Source of the DNA: Diorhabda sublineata
Taxonomy: Eukaryota > Arthropoda > Insecta > Coleoptera > Chrysomelidae
DNA length: 64,000 nucleotides
Direction of reading: 5' to 3'
Assembly: GCF_026230105.1 (NCBI RefSeq)
Contig: NC_079477.1
Location: 19,597,001-19,661,000 of the forward strand
The notes beneath the pieces were generated by a model. The model did no database searches, was not told where the DNA came from, and was given only the letters and a program-made list of their open reading frames with translations. The translations under genes and the position numbers were made by a program. Of the stretch, positions 10,347-22,642 are shown piece after piece (positions within the stretch are counted from its first letter, which is position 1; each line of letters begins with the position of its first letter).

Positions 10347-13330
10347 ATACATGATATTTCAAAATACGCCCTATCTATCTATTGTAAAGATCCCTATCGA
10401 ATAGGTAATTTGTGTCACTTTTGTAATAAAAAGTAAAATCGGCAACAATGTACTGTCGGTTTGAATTTCGAAGATAAAGAAAACTTCACATTTAGTTGGG
10501 ATCTTTCCAAAAAAATTTAGTTGTTGAAAATAGTGCTGTTTATTTCAGATGGCACTAAGCTACGGGTCATTTTTATGAAAAACGAGCGTAAAAGTAACTA
10601 GATGGCGAGCAAAATTTCCTCAAATGGTTTTAACATTGTCACTGTTCTGCTATCCTATTCTTTATACAATGAATATGATATTATTAATTTTCAAGTTTGC
10701 CGCGGACACAGTTTGCATGTTTACTGAAAAGTGTGAAAAGTACCCTTTCCTGTTCCTAAATATTTCAGCATCTTTTTCTCCTAAAAGGTTATTTCACTTA
10801 TTAAAAACGTCATTATTTAAAACAAAATATTAAGAAACAAATTAAAATAAGTGATGAGAAAAATTCAAATGATTCATAGTTAAAGTAGATAAGGATCCTA
10901 ATTACCGTGTTATTAAATACATAACACATACATAAAATATATACAGAATGTTCCAAATAAGAGGTTAGCAACAAGTTCCTACAACTATGAAATACGGGCT
11001 ACGTAGGTAAACAAATAAATTCAATAATGTATTGAAAAGATGCCTAATTAACATTATGTTTTGAAGAATAACTGTTCTTTATCTCGTTTCACAAATTTAA
11101 GCGAAAAATAAATACGCACTCTGATATAAATATTTATAAGGAAACTCTACATTAAGGATGCATAAAGAGTATTTCTAATTGGGTGATTACAACATTAAAA
11201 TCCACTCGACTATATATTTTATTTGTTCCGAACTGTTAGAAATATCGGGTATTATTACAACTAATGCGGAGTTTGCTTCTGGGGAATTGTCTATATTCCT
11301 TTCTATTATTTTTTCATAAGGTATGTCATAAAAATGTGATTTTAAGCTTTTTATTTCATTATTTTAGTTCAGTAAGTGGAAAATGTTTAAAAAGGATTTA
11401 AAGTACTTTTTGAAATCAATCTGTATATTGTGGAGATATGATTGTATGCCTTTTTAGAGGGGTTGATTTTCAACGTATAAAGAATGCATTAATTGTTTGA
11501 GCTATTTTATTGAATTATATTAAAATTTAGACATCTTTGCACATTATACCATATCGAATTACATAATTTCCTAAATCAATAACTTGCATTTAATTAATTG
11601 TGTTAGAAAACTAGAATCTGTAATACAAAATAAATGATGAATTTTCGATTATGAAACATGACAGTAGATAGCGGTACAGACTTCAGATTAAAGAAAAATT
11701 AATGTGGTTTTATATGAGGTTAAGTGCAAGGTCGCAAGCTCAAGAGAAGCAAGTTATTTTTTTGATAGATATGTTTTAAGTTGACTATGTTTCATCTTTA
11801 TGTATTGTACTGGGATTCATTCAATAAAAGTAGTTGTGTACACAAGTGCTAGTGGTTTTATACGGATGCCGGTTTTTAAGGTTCTAGAAATATAACCCAC
11901 ATATAATTCAATCTCAACAAATAATTCAATATTTAGAATTCTGTGACACAAAATATTAGGCGAATTCCTTACAAATACAGAGCGTTTCTAACTTCATGCA
12001 ACAAAATTGAGGTTGAGGTGAAATATGAAATTAAGATTCGTCTTTCCTACAACAAAATTTCCTCAGCCCATCCCTTTCCGAGATATCACCCTTAAAAGGT
12101 GGTAACTGAAATATTTCTAATATTTCAGTACTGATAAAAACTTCAAATTCTGTAATTTTCATGCACTCGCAAAGGACTAATTACGTAAGACTAAAAACTA
12201 ATTTTAAATCATCAGAGATCTCAAATAACGATACATACAGGATATCTCTAAATTCGACTGCCAACGCTCCAGGAAAAATTCTTTAGGTCAAATTATGCCT
12301 ATCGGGATAGGGAACTTACGTCCGCAAACGCATCCTTTCCAAGATAAAAGGTGATGAAATTTTAGAAATACATAAAACTATTTTTGTGATAAATTTTAAA
12401 TGATGTGATCGATTGTTATTGAAACTTTTGGACGCATATATGGTTGATAAACTATTACCTGATATGAATAGATAATTTGTAGTTTTTTTTTCCAGAGGTG
12501 TGCAGTAAGGGTCGAGGACTCCTATCCACCCCTGAATGCTCCGCCTCTGCATAAAATGTTATTTTTTTAGTTTTAATTAATTCCTGGATAAAAATAACCA
12601 TTTTCAAGGAAAACATCATTTTGTGACCGCTCTTGTGATTATTCACAAAAATACAAAACAATTTCTTCCGAATCAACTTATAGATTGGTTAATGGTTTCC
12701 TACAAAATGATATTTATTGGTTAAACTACACGTTTTTTTCGAAAAAATTGTTATCTTCTACTACGTTAAACCAGTTTTCCGGATATTCTTAATTTACATT
12801 AATACTATTCATGCAACAATTTTACACAAACAAAATCATACAAAATGAAGAAGTAACCTCAAATTTACTAGCTCCTTCATTTAAAAACTCCCAGACCTTT
12901 CACAGCATTGATAAATGTACGTTTTGGAAAACATTGGGTGTCTTAGAAATTCAAATTTACTTTGACTTAAAATATTAGGAGGCTTGGGAAACAATTAATC
13001 GCAAAAAGTTATTAGTAGTTTTGTACATATAAATATTATATAACTTTATTGTAATATATGATTCATAAAATAATGGTTATAACTGATAAAATGTCATGAA
13101 TATCTTCATGTTTCGTCAGTTGTTTGTTTGTTTTTGTGTGTTTCTGTCAATACTGATGAACAGTTACTTGAAAGTATAATACTATATGGCATTTTGCGGT
13201 GAAAAAGTGAGTAATATATAGTGTTCAATAATAGTTACCAGATTTTAATTAGTGAATTACCCAGACAAATTTCTTTGATTTCTTATTTCTTAGACCTTTT
13301 GATTTGTTTGTTTCTAAATCGTCTCGATTT
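10347..13330. other. Intergenic sequence without a recognised gene
   Basis: Only short unsupported open frames. Three similar starts (ACAGAATGTTCC near 10953, ACAGAGCGTTTCTAA near 11979, ACAGGATATCTCTAA near 12236) look like ends of small degraded transposons, but no matching opposite ends were identified. Similar short blocks recur near 12070 and 12330. Confidence 0.5.
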
Positions 13331-13338
13331 TATGTCAC

Positions 13339-13383
13339 AAAATATTTTGATAAAGACGTCAACAGGTCGAAACGTCAAATTTT
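13339..13383 (+). ncRNA. Hammerhead-ribozyme-like motif (candidate)
   Basis: Order of elements: stem I strand AAAATATTT, core TTGATAA (13347-13353), stem II GAC...GTC with a loop, then GAAAC and GTC (13369-13376), then AAATTTT pairing back to stem I. GAAACGTC gives a palindromic ACGT stem III, as in minimal dimerising hammerheads. The canonical 5' core is CTGATGA; here C3 and G8, which pair in the active fold, are T and A. Penelope-like elements are known to carry hammerheads in their terminal repeats. Activity is not shown. Confidence 0.35.
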
Positions 13384-13550
13384 TAACCGTCTTTAAAAAA
13401 TAGCTATTTTTTATCAATTCTTAAAAATTATAAAAATAATGGTACAGGTATGATAATCCACCCCACAACGATCATCATGAAACTCTATACATAGACTATT
13501 TATATTACGAGAAATCGATTTATCATATCTATTTTATGAGGAAACATTTA

Positions 13551-13571
13551 CTTCCGGAGATACCGGAAGTG
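13551..13571. repeat. Short perfect hairpin
   Basis: ACTTCCGG, a 5-base loop, then CCGGAAGT: an 8-bp stem in otherwise A/T-rich sequence. This may be the centre of a small foldback element, but no further arms were found. Confidence 0.5.
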
Positions 13572-13756
13572 GCCATTATCAAGATCTATCTGTGTGTGAA
13601 AAGTCATGGGGATTGACGCATGCGCAGAAGAGTTTCTGTGAAAAAAATATGCAAATACATTTTTTTATCAAAAAAAGCACGTCGCTCTAGGAAGCATAAT
13701 TCATACAGATCGCTGCCTAGCCTATCAATACCTCAGCAATGAAGGCTACACTATAA

Positions 13757-14190
13757 AATATCAAAAAAATATACATTCAATTATGAAGACTGAAAAATTC
13801 TTGAAATTGAATCTAATAGACGAAAAAGAGAATTTTTAGAAATGGTTCACATTCATAAGAAAGAAATTATACAATTTATATCTCTATTTTGTAAATTCAA
13901 ATAAAACTACAAATAATTTAATTGATTACTGCTATATATTTAAGATGTAAGGACCAAGGAGAAATTTTTCTCATAAGAACAAAGTTCTAGTTTGATTTTA
14001 TTCTTATTTTGATATTCATGACGAAGGTGACCTATTGATCAATACAAATACGCAAATTGTCAGTGTCAATATCATATTTTGATAAAGACTTAAAAAAAAG
14101 TAGAAACGTCCATTTTTATCTCTCTTTGAAAAATTATTCAAGAACACTAATTTTGAAACAGAAGAGACCTAAAATCAAGAACATTTAGAA
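13757..14190 (+). mobile_element. Penelope-like retroelement, 3' end fragment
   Basis: Aligns along its length, in the opposite orientation, with the 3' part of the Penelope-like element at 34290-34760. It encodes the same C-terminal peptide (REFLEMVHIHKKE before a stop), followed by the shared 3' region with ATTGTCAGTGTCAATATCA and the hammerhead-like motif at about 14070-14118. The end is marked in both copies by ACAGAAGAGRCC. Dead on arrival: no reverse transcriptase part is present. Confidence 0.7.
14070..14118 (+). ncRNA. Hammerhead-like motif in Penelope-like 3' region (candidate)
   Basis: Core TTGATAA at 14079-14085, stem II ACTT...AAGT, then GAAAC-GTC at 14103-14110. Same altered core (T3/A8) as 13339-13383 and 34348-34394. 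The base before GAAAC is A rather than C, so stem II closure is weaker. Confidence 0.3.
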
Positions 14191-14199
14191 GTAGAACAT

Positions 14200-14375
14200 T
14201 GAAAGATTTTTTCTGCCCAGCTCTGTTTGTAAACCGTTCCGTTTAAATGACACGTCGAAAAATCTGCGTTCATTCTATCCATCATAAATTCACAGAATTC
14301 TTGCCTTCTATCTAATTCTTGTAAGGGTGGTATTTTTCTTTATTCAAAACTCTCATAATAGATGATTTACTTACA
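14200..14375 (-). pseudogene. Fragment of a second mariner-type transposase fused to the first
   Basis: The minus strand reads VSKSSIMRVLNKEKYHPYK, then LDRRQEFCEFMMDRMNADF and HLNGTVYKQ. These are HTH-end and first-catalytic-block motifs of the family seen at 62572-63651 (STVFRVLHKFKYHPYK, DRRLEFCESM), not of the mariner it adjoins. Sequence between the two blocks is deleted, so the first catalytic Asp is lost. Confidence 0.55.
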
Positions 14376-14379
14376 TCAT

Positions 14380-15142
14380 TGTCGGCGGCAAGTACTTTGC
14401 GAATTTTTCTCAATCTCTAGAAAGAGATGATAGTCGGACGGAGCCAAATCTGGTCAATAAGTTCTAGTAATTCAAACCCTAAATCAAGAATTTTTTGCAT
14501 GGCAACATCAGATTAGTATGCAGGGACGTTCTCCTGCAAAAACAAAATACCTTTTCTCTTATTCAAAAAATCAATCATGATTACTCCATGGTAATCCCAA
14601 AAAACTGAAGCAAGAACTTTTCCAGCAAATTTTTGGACACGAAACTTCTTAGATCTTGGAGAACCAGAGTGTCGCCATTTCATCGATTGTTGCTTTGTTT
14701 CTGGATCTTAGAAATGTACCCAAGTCTCATCCATAGTAATAATTCGGTTTAAGAAGTCTACATCGTTTTCAAATCGACCACGATCGAACGCGATGCTTCT
14801 ACACTTGCACGCCTTAGGTCAATATTCAAACATTTGGGGATCCATTTTGCAGCAATTTTTCTCATGTCCAAATTGACGTTATCTATATGATGAACACGTT
14901 CGTATGAAATATTCAGTGCTTCAGATAGAGACTGACACAGAAACTGGCCTTCCCGATCGGTCATCATCTTCAATGGAAAATTTACCTTCTTTAAAGCTTG
15001 CTGTCGTATACGAAGGACATTGATCACCAAGGGTATTAAGCATATCTTCGTAAATCTGTTTACCTCTTAGCCCTTTTAAATACAGGTACTTGATGATGGA
15101 TCGATACTCCAATTTTTCGATTTTCACAATTTCGGTGGACAT
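14380..15142 (-). pseudogene. Mariner (DD34D-type) transposase, degenerate
   Basis: Starts at MSTEIVKIEKLEYRSIIKYL (15142). It continues with a helix-turn-helix and the linker (FSIEDDDRSGRPVS, VNLDMRKIAAKWIPKCLN), the first catalytic block ITMDETWVHF, FWDYHGVIMIDF, a decayed second block (LQENVPAY for the usual QDNAPAH), and the third DLAPSDYHLF. Several stops and small deletions occur (part of the KRW region is missing). At its 3' side it runs into a piece of another mariner family. No clear terminal repeats were found. Confidence 0.75.
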
Positions 15143-15426
15143 CTTTTTTCTCTTAATTTATTGTGTAACTCTGGTTTACTTTTTTGACGTCAAACTTTAC
15201 ACTGACACTTCTAATTTTTATTGTTATTTAAAGTTATTGTTCGTTGCTATGGTAACGCAATATTTTGTTTATGCATGAATCTTCGTATTATTAAAAATTT
15301 TACAAACCTGCTTTTGAGCTCTAGTTTTATTACCACAACCAATCCTATGATGCTTATAATTAAGAAGGGGTGTTGGAGAGGGATAATATTTTGATAGTGT
15401 GAATTGTCAATTTAAGTATAAAAATT

Positions 15427-15428
<2 letters not shown>

Positions 15429-15490
<62 letters not shown>
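15429..15490. repeat. (AT)n microsatellite
   Basis: About 31 uninterrupted AT units. Confidence 0.95.
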
Positions 15491-15492
<2 letters not shown>

Positions 15493-15721
15493 AGGTTAAG
15501 AGGATAAGAGGTTAATTTATATTAAAAACTCGGTGTATAGAGCTTAGTTTTCTCTTTGCTAAAAAATAGCTAAAGGAACGAACTATAATAGAATTTATTA
15601 AAACCAGCAACTGTGAGATGTGTATAAAAAGAAATCAAAAATTAATAAAACATTCAAAGTATTAACATGTTTGGGATATTATTGTTGATCGGACATATCA
15701 AGGTTTTAAAAAGATTCTTAG

Positions 15722-15903
15722 TCAACATTTTTTAAAATCTTCATTCATTAATAAATAACAGCCTGATAACATTATGAAAATTCCTAACAAAGTGTATTGA
15801 AAAGTGAGTATCCAAAATGATAGCAGATAAGCTGTTCTATTGCAGTAGATTCCTAAATCAGGGTCATAATTTGGTTGATATTCTTTGTATACCACATATG
15901 TGC
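15722..15903 (-). CDS. TMEM272-like gene, exon 4 (last)
   Basis: Acceptor TTTATTTCAG/GC; reads TYVVYKEYQPNYDPDLG, YCNRTAYLLSFW, then a hydrophobic helix and stop after NEDFKKC. The VYKEYxPxY motif is shared with the last exons at 33750 and 41271. It lacks their Cys-rich tail. Confidence 0.85.
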
Positions 15904-17137
15904 CTGAAATAAAGAAACATAAGTTAACTCATTTTCTAGATATACTGTATAACCATCGAGAAAAAAATTTGTATTCAAAAGGTTGTCTGAAAATTTCCGT
16001 CCTAACAAAGAAACAAGACATTTTTTTCCATAATCATTTTGATTTTTTAACATAGTCTCCTTTAAGTTACTCTTAGTTCTGTCATGTTCTAACCTTTTGA
16101 ACCCAATAAAAGTTTAGTATAATAGCCTTTTTCCTCCAAATCAGAATTTATGTATGCAAGTGAAACTTTAAGGTTAGGTAACAGAAAAACGTCGCTGGTG
16201 GCAGATCTGGTTAATTCGGTGGATGATCAACCAATTCGACGTGTTATTCGTCAATTGTCCTTGTGAAAAAGCACTTATTTTCTACAAGTCGCTTCTTTGC
16301 AATTTCTGCGTTTATTCTATCAAACTATTATGCGTTAGTTAGTTAGCCATGGTCAGTTAGTTAGTAGTCTCTTTCATTGTTATACCTTTTTAAAAAAAGT
16401 AGATTAATATGATCCCATGAGTATCCAAAAAAAACGACAGCTAGAACTTAGTTAGGAATCGACGCATTCGAGTCATTTTGCTTAAACCGCATCATTAAGG
16501 CTTTGCTAATCACATTTTGGCAAACGAATAAGCGGTTTTTACATCAGCTTTGCTGTCTGAGCATATTGAGATTACTGTGTTCTTATGGCGTGTACCAGGT
16601 AGTACCATTATTTAGTATTGCGGGTTTGGAGTTCCCAGTCCACTTTTCTCTCAGTTTCAGTAGTGTGTACCTATAGACCAATTTGGTCAGTGCCCATCAG
16701 AAGACTCGCAAGGCGCTGAAGTTTGATCATTTGCGTGATAGTTTTTACTTTCTTCATATCGTATCTGTAAGAGGATTAACCATCGAACTGTATATCCGGT
16801 GAGAGATCTTCGGTGAAAGACCTCATGAAAACCCCGCCGAAAAGCCATTCCGCATGCCGAGATATTGCTTCGTTTTGGCATTCGCGTGTTTGTATCAGAG
16901 CAGTTCGGGATCCAAAGTAAGATCTAGAATCTAGATATTCCACCGCTCTAGAGTACGTAAGACTCACGCCTCCCAATGTTCTGATTTGTAGAGTGCCAAT
17001 GTTGCTCCTTCTAGCGAAAAGAAGAAACTCGAGTATTTTTAATCGATAGCCATTCAGATTACACCACTCAAGTCGTTAGCATAGCCCTGAGTCATATGAT
17101 TTGATTATGTGTTTCATGTCACAATCTCCCTCCTCTC

Positions 17138-17212
<75 letters not shown>

Positions 17213-20200
17213 TTAAATTTAACACGTATACTTTTACTCCATTCTGTTTCAAGACATCCAGAAACCTCTGAATGTAAATTTATGCGACTATCCAGCAATG
17301 AAACACTGGATGCAATGATTAAGTAGTTGTGAGTATTTGAAGTTATGACAAGTATAAGTTGATAACTGCAACGTACTAACCTACACCATGCCAAAATATA
17401 TCCAATACCACTAATGCTATGGCAAAATTATATATAAATTTGTTATCAGTTTTGCTCAAAAATTTGGCCAATGCTCCTACAAAACCTGAAAAATATTTTT
17501 GTAGTTAAATGGATCCTAAAATTTTTTCATATACCTGCCACTATTAAGTAAATCGGTATAAGTCTGTTTACAGGACAACTGTTTAAGTTAATCCATCCTG
17601 TAGTGAACATCGTAAAGAATACGGCATAAAGTAAAACCAGCGATGCGTTGATTCCAGCTAAAAAATCAGAAGAATTTGTTTGTTTAGGCTCCCTGGCGTT
17701 CAAAACATAAAAATTATGTGATATTACTGAAACCAATGACTTTTTCAATAAAATAATAAACTCAATTATTTACGGTTACTTTTTAACATTACAGATTTAT
17801 GACTAAATAAAGCCACTACTGTTAAGTCACGTTTGTAATTTAGGAAACGTGAAAAATTCTGTAAAAAAATGTACAAAGAAATGTTTTATATGTATTGTCG
17901 CATCAACTTCAAAGGTTATTAGCGACATGTGAGTTGTTCATAATTTATGATACATTTGAGTGTCTTTTAGATATTTGCTTAAGTTTGTGGTATTACAATT
18001 ATTGTTAAGTAAAGAAATTATGGTGTTTGGAAAGTTGAAAGTTAGTCTTTCGTTTTTGTACTTTTGACAGTTCAACAATAAGTGTTTCACGTTTAGATTC
18101 TCTTTAGAAGTTTCACATATTGGTGTGTTTTCTTGGTTAAATAAATATGAGTATAAAATAGCCTTAAACGATCGATTTCTATTTGGACCGTATGATTTCA
18201 AAAACTGTTTTTCCATGGTTGGACGGATGGTTTTATAGATTTTAATATTGACTGTGATCTGTTCCACTCACTTTGCCACTTGCTTTGAACTTTTGTTTTG
18301 ATTGTCCCTTTATAGTGGTTTGCTATCACTTCGCGTACAATTGTTGCTTCGTGGTTATCTACTACTTCTTTGGCACATTTGTCTGCTTTTTCGTTTCCTG
18401 GGATGCCTGTTTGTCATGGGATCCAAATAATTGATACGTTTGCCTTGGATTCGTGGATAAGGTGTAATTGGGTTTTAATATGGATACCTATTGGGTTTTT
18501 GGGAAAAGGTTGTATTGAGCTCATGGAGTCTGTAATTATGAATGTTCTATTATATTGATTTCTTTTAGCGATGTTTAGTGCCTGTACTACTACTATGGTA
18601 TAGATTCCAGTGTGGACGCTATTGTGTGGAGATAGTTTAAATGTGTGTATTTCGTTCTCTACTGCTACTGCATGGTATTATTACTTCCCGTAAGAGTACG
18701 GAACAATTTTGTTATTAGAGAACTGTTTGCTTTTTCTTTTTCAAATCAGTTCATATTGACGTTGATGATGGGAATAGGAATTGTCCAAGGAGGGGGATAT
18801 GTATGTTAATTCGAATGAAATCTGGTAATTCAAGTGCTAGGGTGTTTGTATATTGGCGAATTCTTTCATAGAACGGAATAGTTGTTTGTTTTCGAATAGG
18901 TGTTCAAAGCGATCTGTGTTAATTTTTTGGTTAACAGGGTTATTTTTATTTGACAGGACTGATATTGCACAGTTCATACTTAGTTGGATTCTTTGGAATC
19001 GGAGGGGTGATACTCCGTTGAGACAGTAAAGACTTTCAATCGGTTTTGTTCAAAATGCGCTTGTAGCGATTCCTAGTGCAGTGCTTTGCAATGGGTCAAG
19101 TTGTTTAATATATGTTTTCTCACATAATGCATTCTTGTTTGTTGGCCAACACTTCCTACATTTCATATTCTAGGTCTATCAGATTATCGGCTGTGCATCT
19201 ATTTTTGGTGAAATCCACTTTGTTCTGGTATCAATAAATTATTATGTTCTAGTACTCAGAGCAGTCTACGATTGATATTTTTTTCCATGATTTTGTCTGT
19301 AAAGTATTTTAATGTTTTTTTTTTCATGAAAAATTGGATCAGAAATTTTTTGGACTCTATTTTTCATCTGTTTGATTAAATTAATTTCAGTGTTACTCAT
19401 GTCTATCACGAAGGACACAATATGAATTATGAATCTGCCAAAGTTTTGACAACTGAAAAAAAAACTACAAAAAAAGTTTATTTTTAGAAACAATCTATAT
19501 TGCCCAAAATGATCAATACATTAATGAGAAAACTGATTTAAATAACCTTAGTGTAATTTATACATATCTTTTAGATTTTGGAAAAACAAATTTTGTAAAA
19601 ATTCAACGCCAACATTAACATTTGAGCAGTGTGAATCAAACTCGATTGTTTTTATTCGAGACACAAAACTGGTCGCTTCATAGCAAATCAACTGAAAACA
19701 ACATAAACAATCATTATACCATCCCACCATAGATCCCCGACTCTCCTACTGATCCATTACTAAACAACAAAAACAAATAGTAAACAGCTCACTAAACGGA
19801 GTAAAACTAGAAGAATAACCAATAATAGATTATGCGTATACCTATCAACAAAAGAAGAAGAAGAAGACAAGCTCCTAACAAAATGCAATGGAATGATTGA
19901 AGTCAATAACGAAAATACAATCCATCATACATTATTCCTACCAATCCAGAACATGATATCCTATCCACAAACAATAATAAAAACGGAAAAAAACTGTTAG
20001 CATCAGCAGAGATTCATACGAATGCAGACACAATGAATTCAAAACGCACCCTATCTGACATCACTACTCCATCCTCACCTACACCACAAAAAAAGACACG
20101 TTTTGCAGACCAAACGAAGAAATAATAAACAAAAGTCAAGAAAGTAATAGATAACAAAACGGATACACAAAAAAGTAATTACAATAAATTAATGGAGTCC

Positions 20201-22597
20201 TACTACCATTATTCGGAAAAAAAATGCAAATATTAGGTTACGCAGAAACAGTTGATTTCTTCGAAAACGTAATAAGATCAAAAGACCCACTAAGTATATC
20301 AAAAATATGTACAGAAGACACAAATGCCTTTTTAAATCTCTTTTCAAACCTACATCCATATTATAGAAACAAAAGAATGAAAAACATTAGTACAAGGATC
20401 AGAATGGAATCTTCTCAGTAATAATGTCTAAGGCTGAATCAATTCTACTAGGCTAGTAGCGCAACCTAAAGTCAGTTCCTATGACACTGTTGTGAAATAA
20501 AATAGTGCGTACCTCCTTAAAACGTGTTTGTGCGTGTTTAAGTTTAAGACATATTTGTAACAGTATTTTGATTTGAATTGTTGCTTTTGTGTGTGATTTA
20601 GTAGTATGGAAAAGAAGCGAAAAACTGCTAGTGAATGCAGAGAATTCATTTGCAATGAAAGCATAGCTGTTCTCAAAGAATATAACATTATACGTCATTA
20701 TGAAACAAAACATTTTCAAAATTACTCAAAATATACAGAAAATTTGCGGACAGAAAGATTCGAAGCTATGAAGCGCGGATTGAAATCGCAGCAATCTTCA
20801 TTTACAAAACTCAAAACTGAACAAGAGGCTGCAGCTTTCAGTCAGCTTTCGTGTGGCTCCTGAAATTGCAACACGAGGAAATCCATTCATCAATGGAGAA
20901 ATGATCAAAGAAAGCATAATTGCAGTAGCCGAGGAAATGTGCCCTGAAAAGGTAAATTTATTAAAAACTGTCAGTATGTCAGCAAACACTGTGGCTCGAC
21001 GGGTAGAAAACATCGCTGAGTCAACGGATGTGTCAGATACTGCTCACGTGTTGATTTATATTCGAGGAGTAGATAAAAGCTATGAAGTGCATGAAGAACT
21101 TCTTAATATGTATCGTATTCATGGCACAACTACTGGTACAGATATTTTTAAAGGAGTTGAAATGCCCATTAATCAAAAGAGCCTTCGATGGAAAAACTTG
21201 AAATCTATTACAACTGATGGAGGCAAAAACATGAGTGGGAAAGATAAATGAGTGGTGTCTTGTGTCAAAGACTGTAGAAAATGACGGTGGTTCAAAACCA
21301 TTAGTCTTACATTGTATCATTCATCAACAGTCTCTGTGCGGAAAATGTTTGCATATGTCTGAAGTTCTGAAGCTAGTCATATCAACTGTTAATTTTATCA
21401 GATCTTTTGGGCTGAATCACCGACAATTCCGACAATTTATTGAAGAGATTGGAGAAAATGACTTACCTTATCATACTGCCGTACGTTGGCTTAGTTGTGG
21501 GAAAGTCCTTCAGCGCTTTTTTGAACTTCGAGCAGTGATCGAAAGTTAGCATTCTATGTTGATTTGACAAAACATGTGAACAAACTGAATTTGAGATTGC
21601 AAGGAGAAAACCAGCATCTTCCTGATTTATACACTAATATCAAATTATTCCGTAAGAAATTGATACTGTTTCAATCACAACTACGAAGTAAATGTTTTTC
21701 ACATTTTAAAACATGTGAAATATTCATCCACACCCCTGCGTCTGAGTTTCCTATCGATTTTACAATCGAAACTTTGAGTGCTTTGAAAATAAATTTTGAT
21801 ACTCGTTTCTCGGACTTTGATGCCATTGCGAATCAAATTAAGATTTTTCAGAATTTTATAAGAGTTTTCCACTGACACAATTTGATAATTTGCATAAATT
21901 TGCTCGTGGGCTGTTTTCTGTTTTTGATACTACTTATTTGCGTGAGAAGACCTTCTCCAAAATGAAGTACACAAAAAAAGTTTACAGATCTAAATTAATT
22001 GATAAGCATCTTAAATCTCTTTTAATAATTGGTACAAGTAAAATTAGTCCACAACTACAAACTATTGCCAGTGGAAAATCCCAATTACTTAAATCTTAAA
22101 CTAAAAATTATGTTTTTATTCAAAATGTATAAAATATTAGTTGGATTCATTTCAATAATTTGTTAGTTATTATATACTGAAGTTGATTTTCTGCATATTA
22201 CCTGTGTTTACTCATTACAATTCTGTGTTTCTTTATCTAACTTATCAAATAAACAATAACAATAAGCCCACAGCAATGTTATGAGTAGTTAGCCCATGAC
22301 CATATCAATGTAGATGTCAGATTAATAATTATTCAACATAAAATTAGAATACTTCAGTAAACTAAATTTAATTTGCTATAAAAAATATGTTCTCCAAAAG
22401 GAGTATGCCAGCTCTCCGCGGGCCGGATGTGGCTCTAGGGCCGTAGTTTGGAGAGCCCTGCTATATGGAGATCAAATTACACTACCACTATATATATACA
22501 TAATAAAATAATGCATCTAAATGCTCTTTAATTTAGGTGTCTTCTGTTTTAAAATTAGTTTTTTTTGATAATTTCTTAAAAAAAGATAAATTTTGAC

Positions 22598-22642
<45 letters not shown>

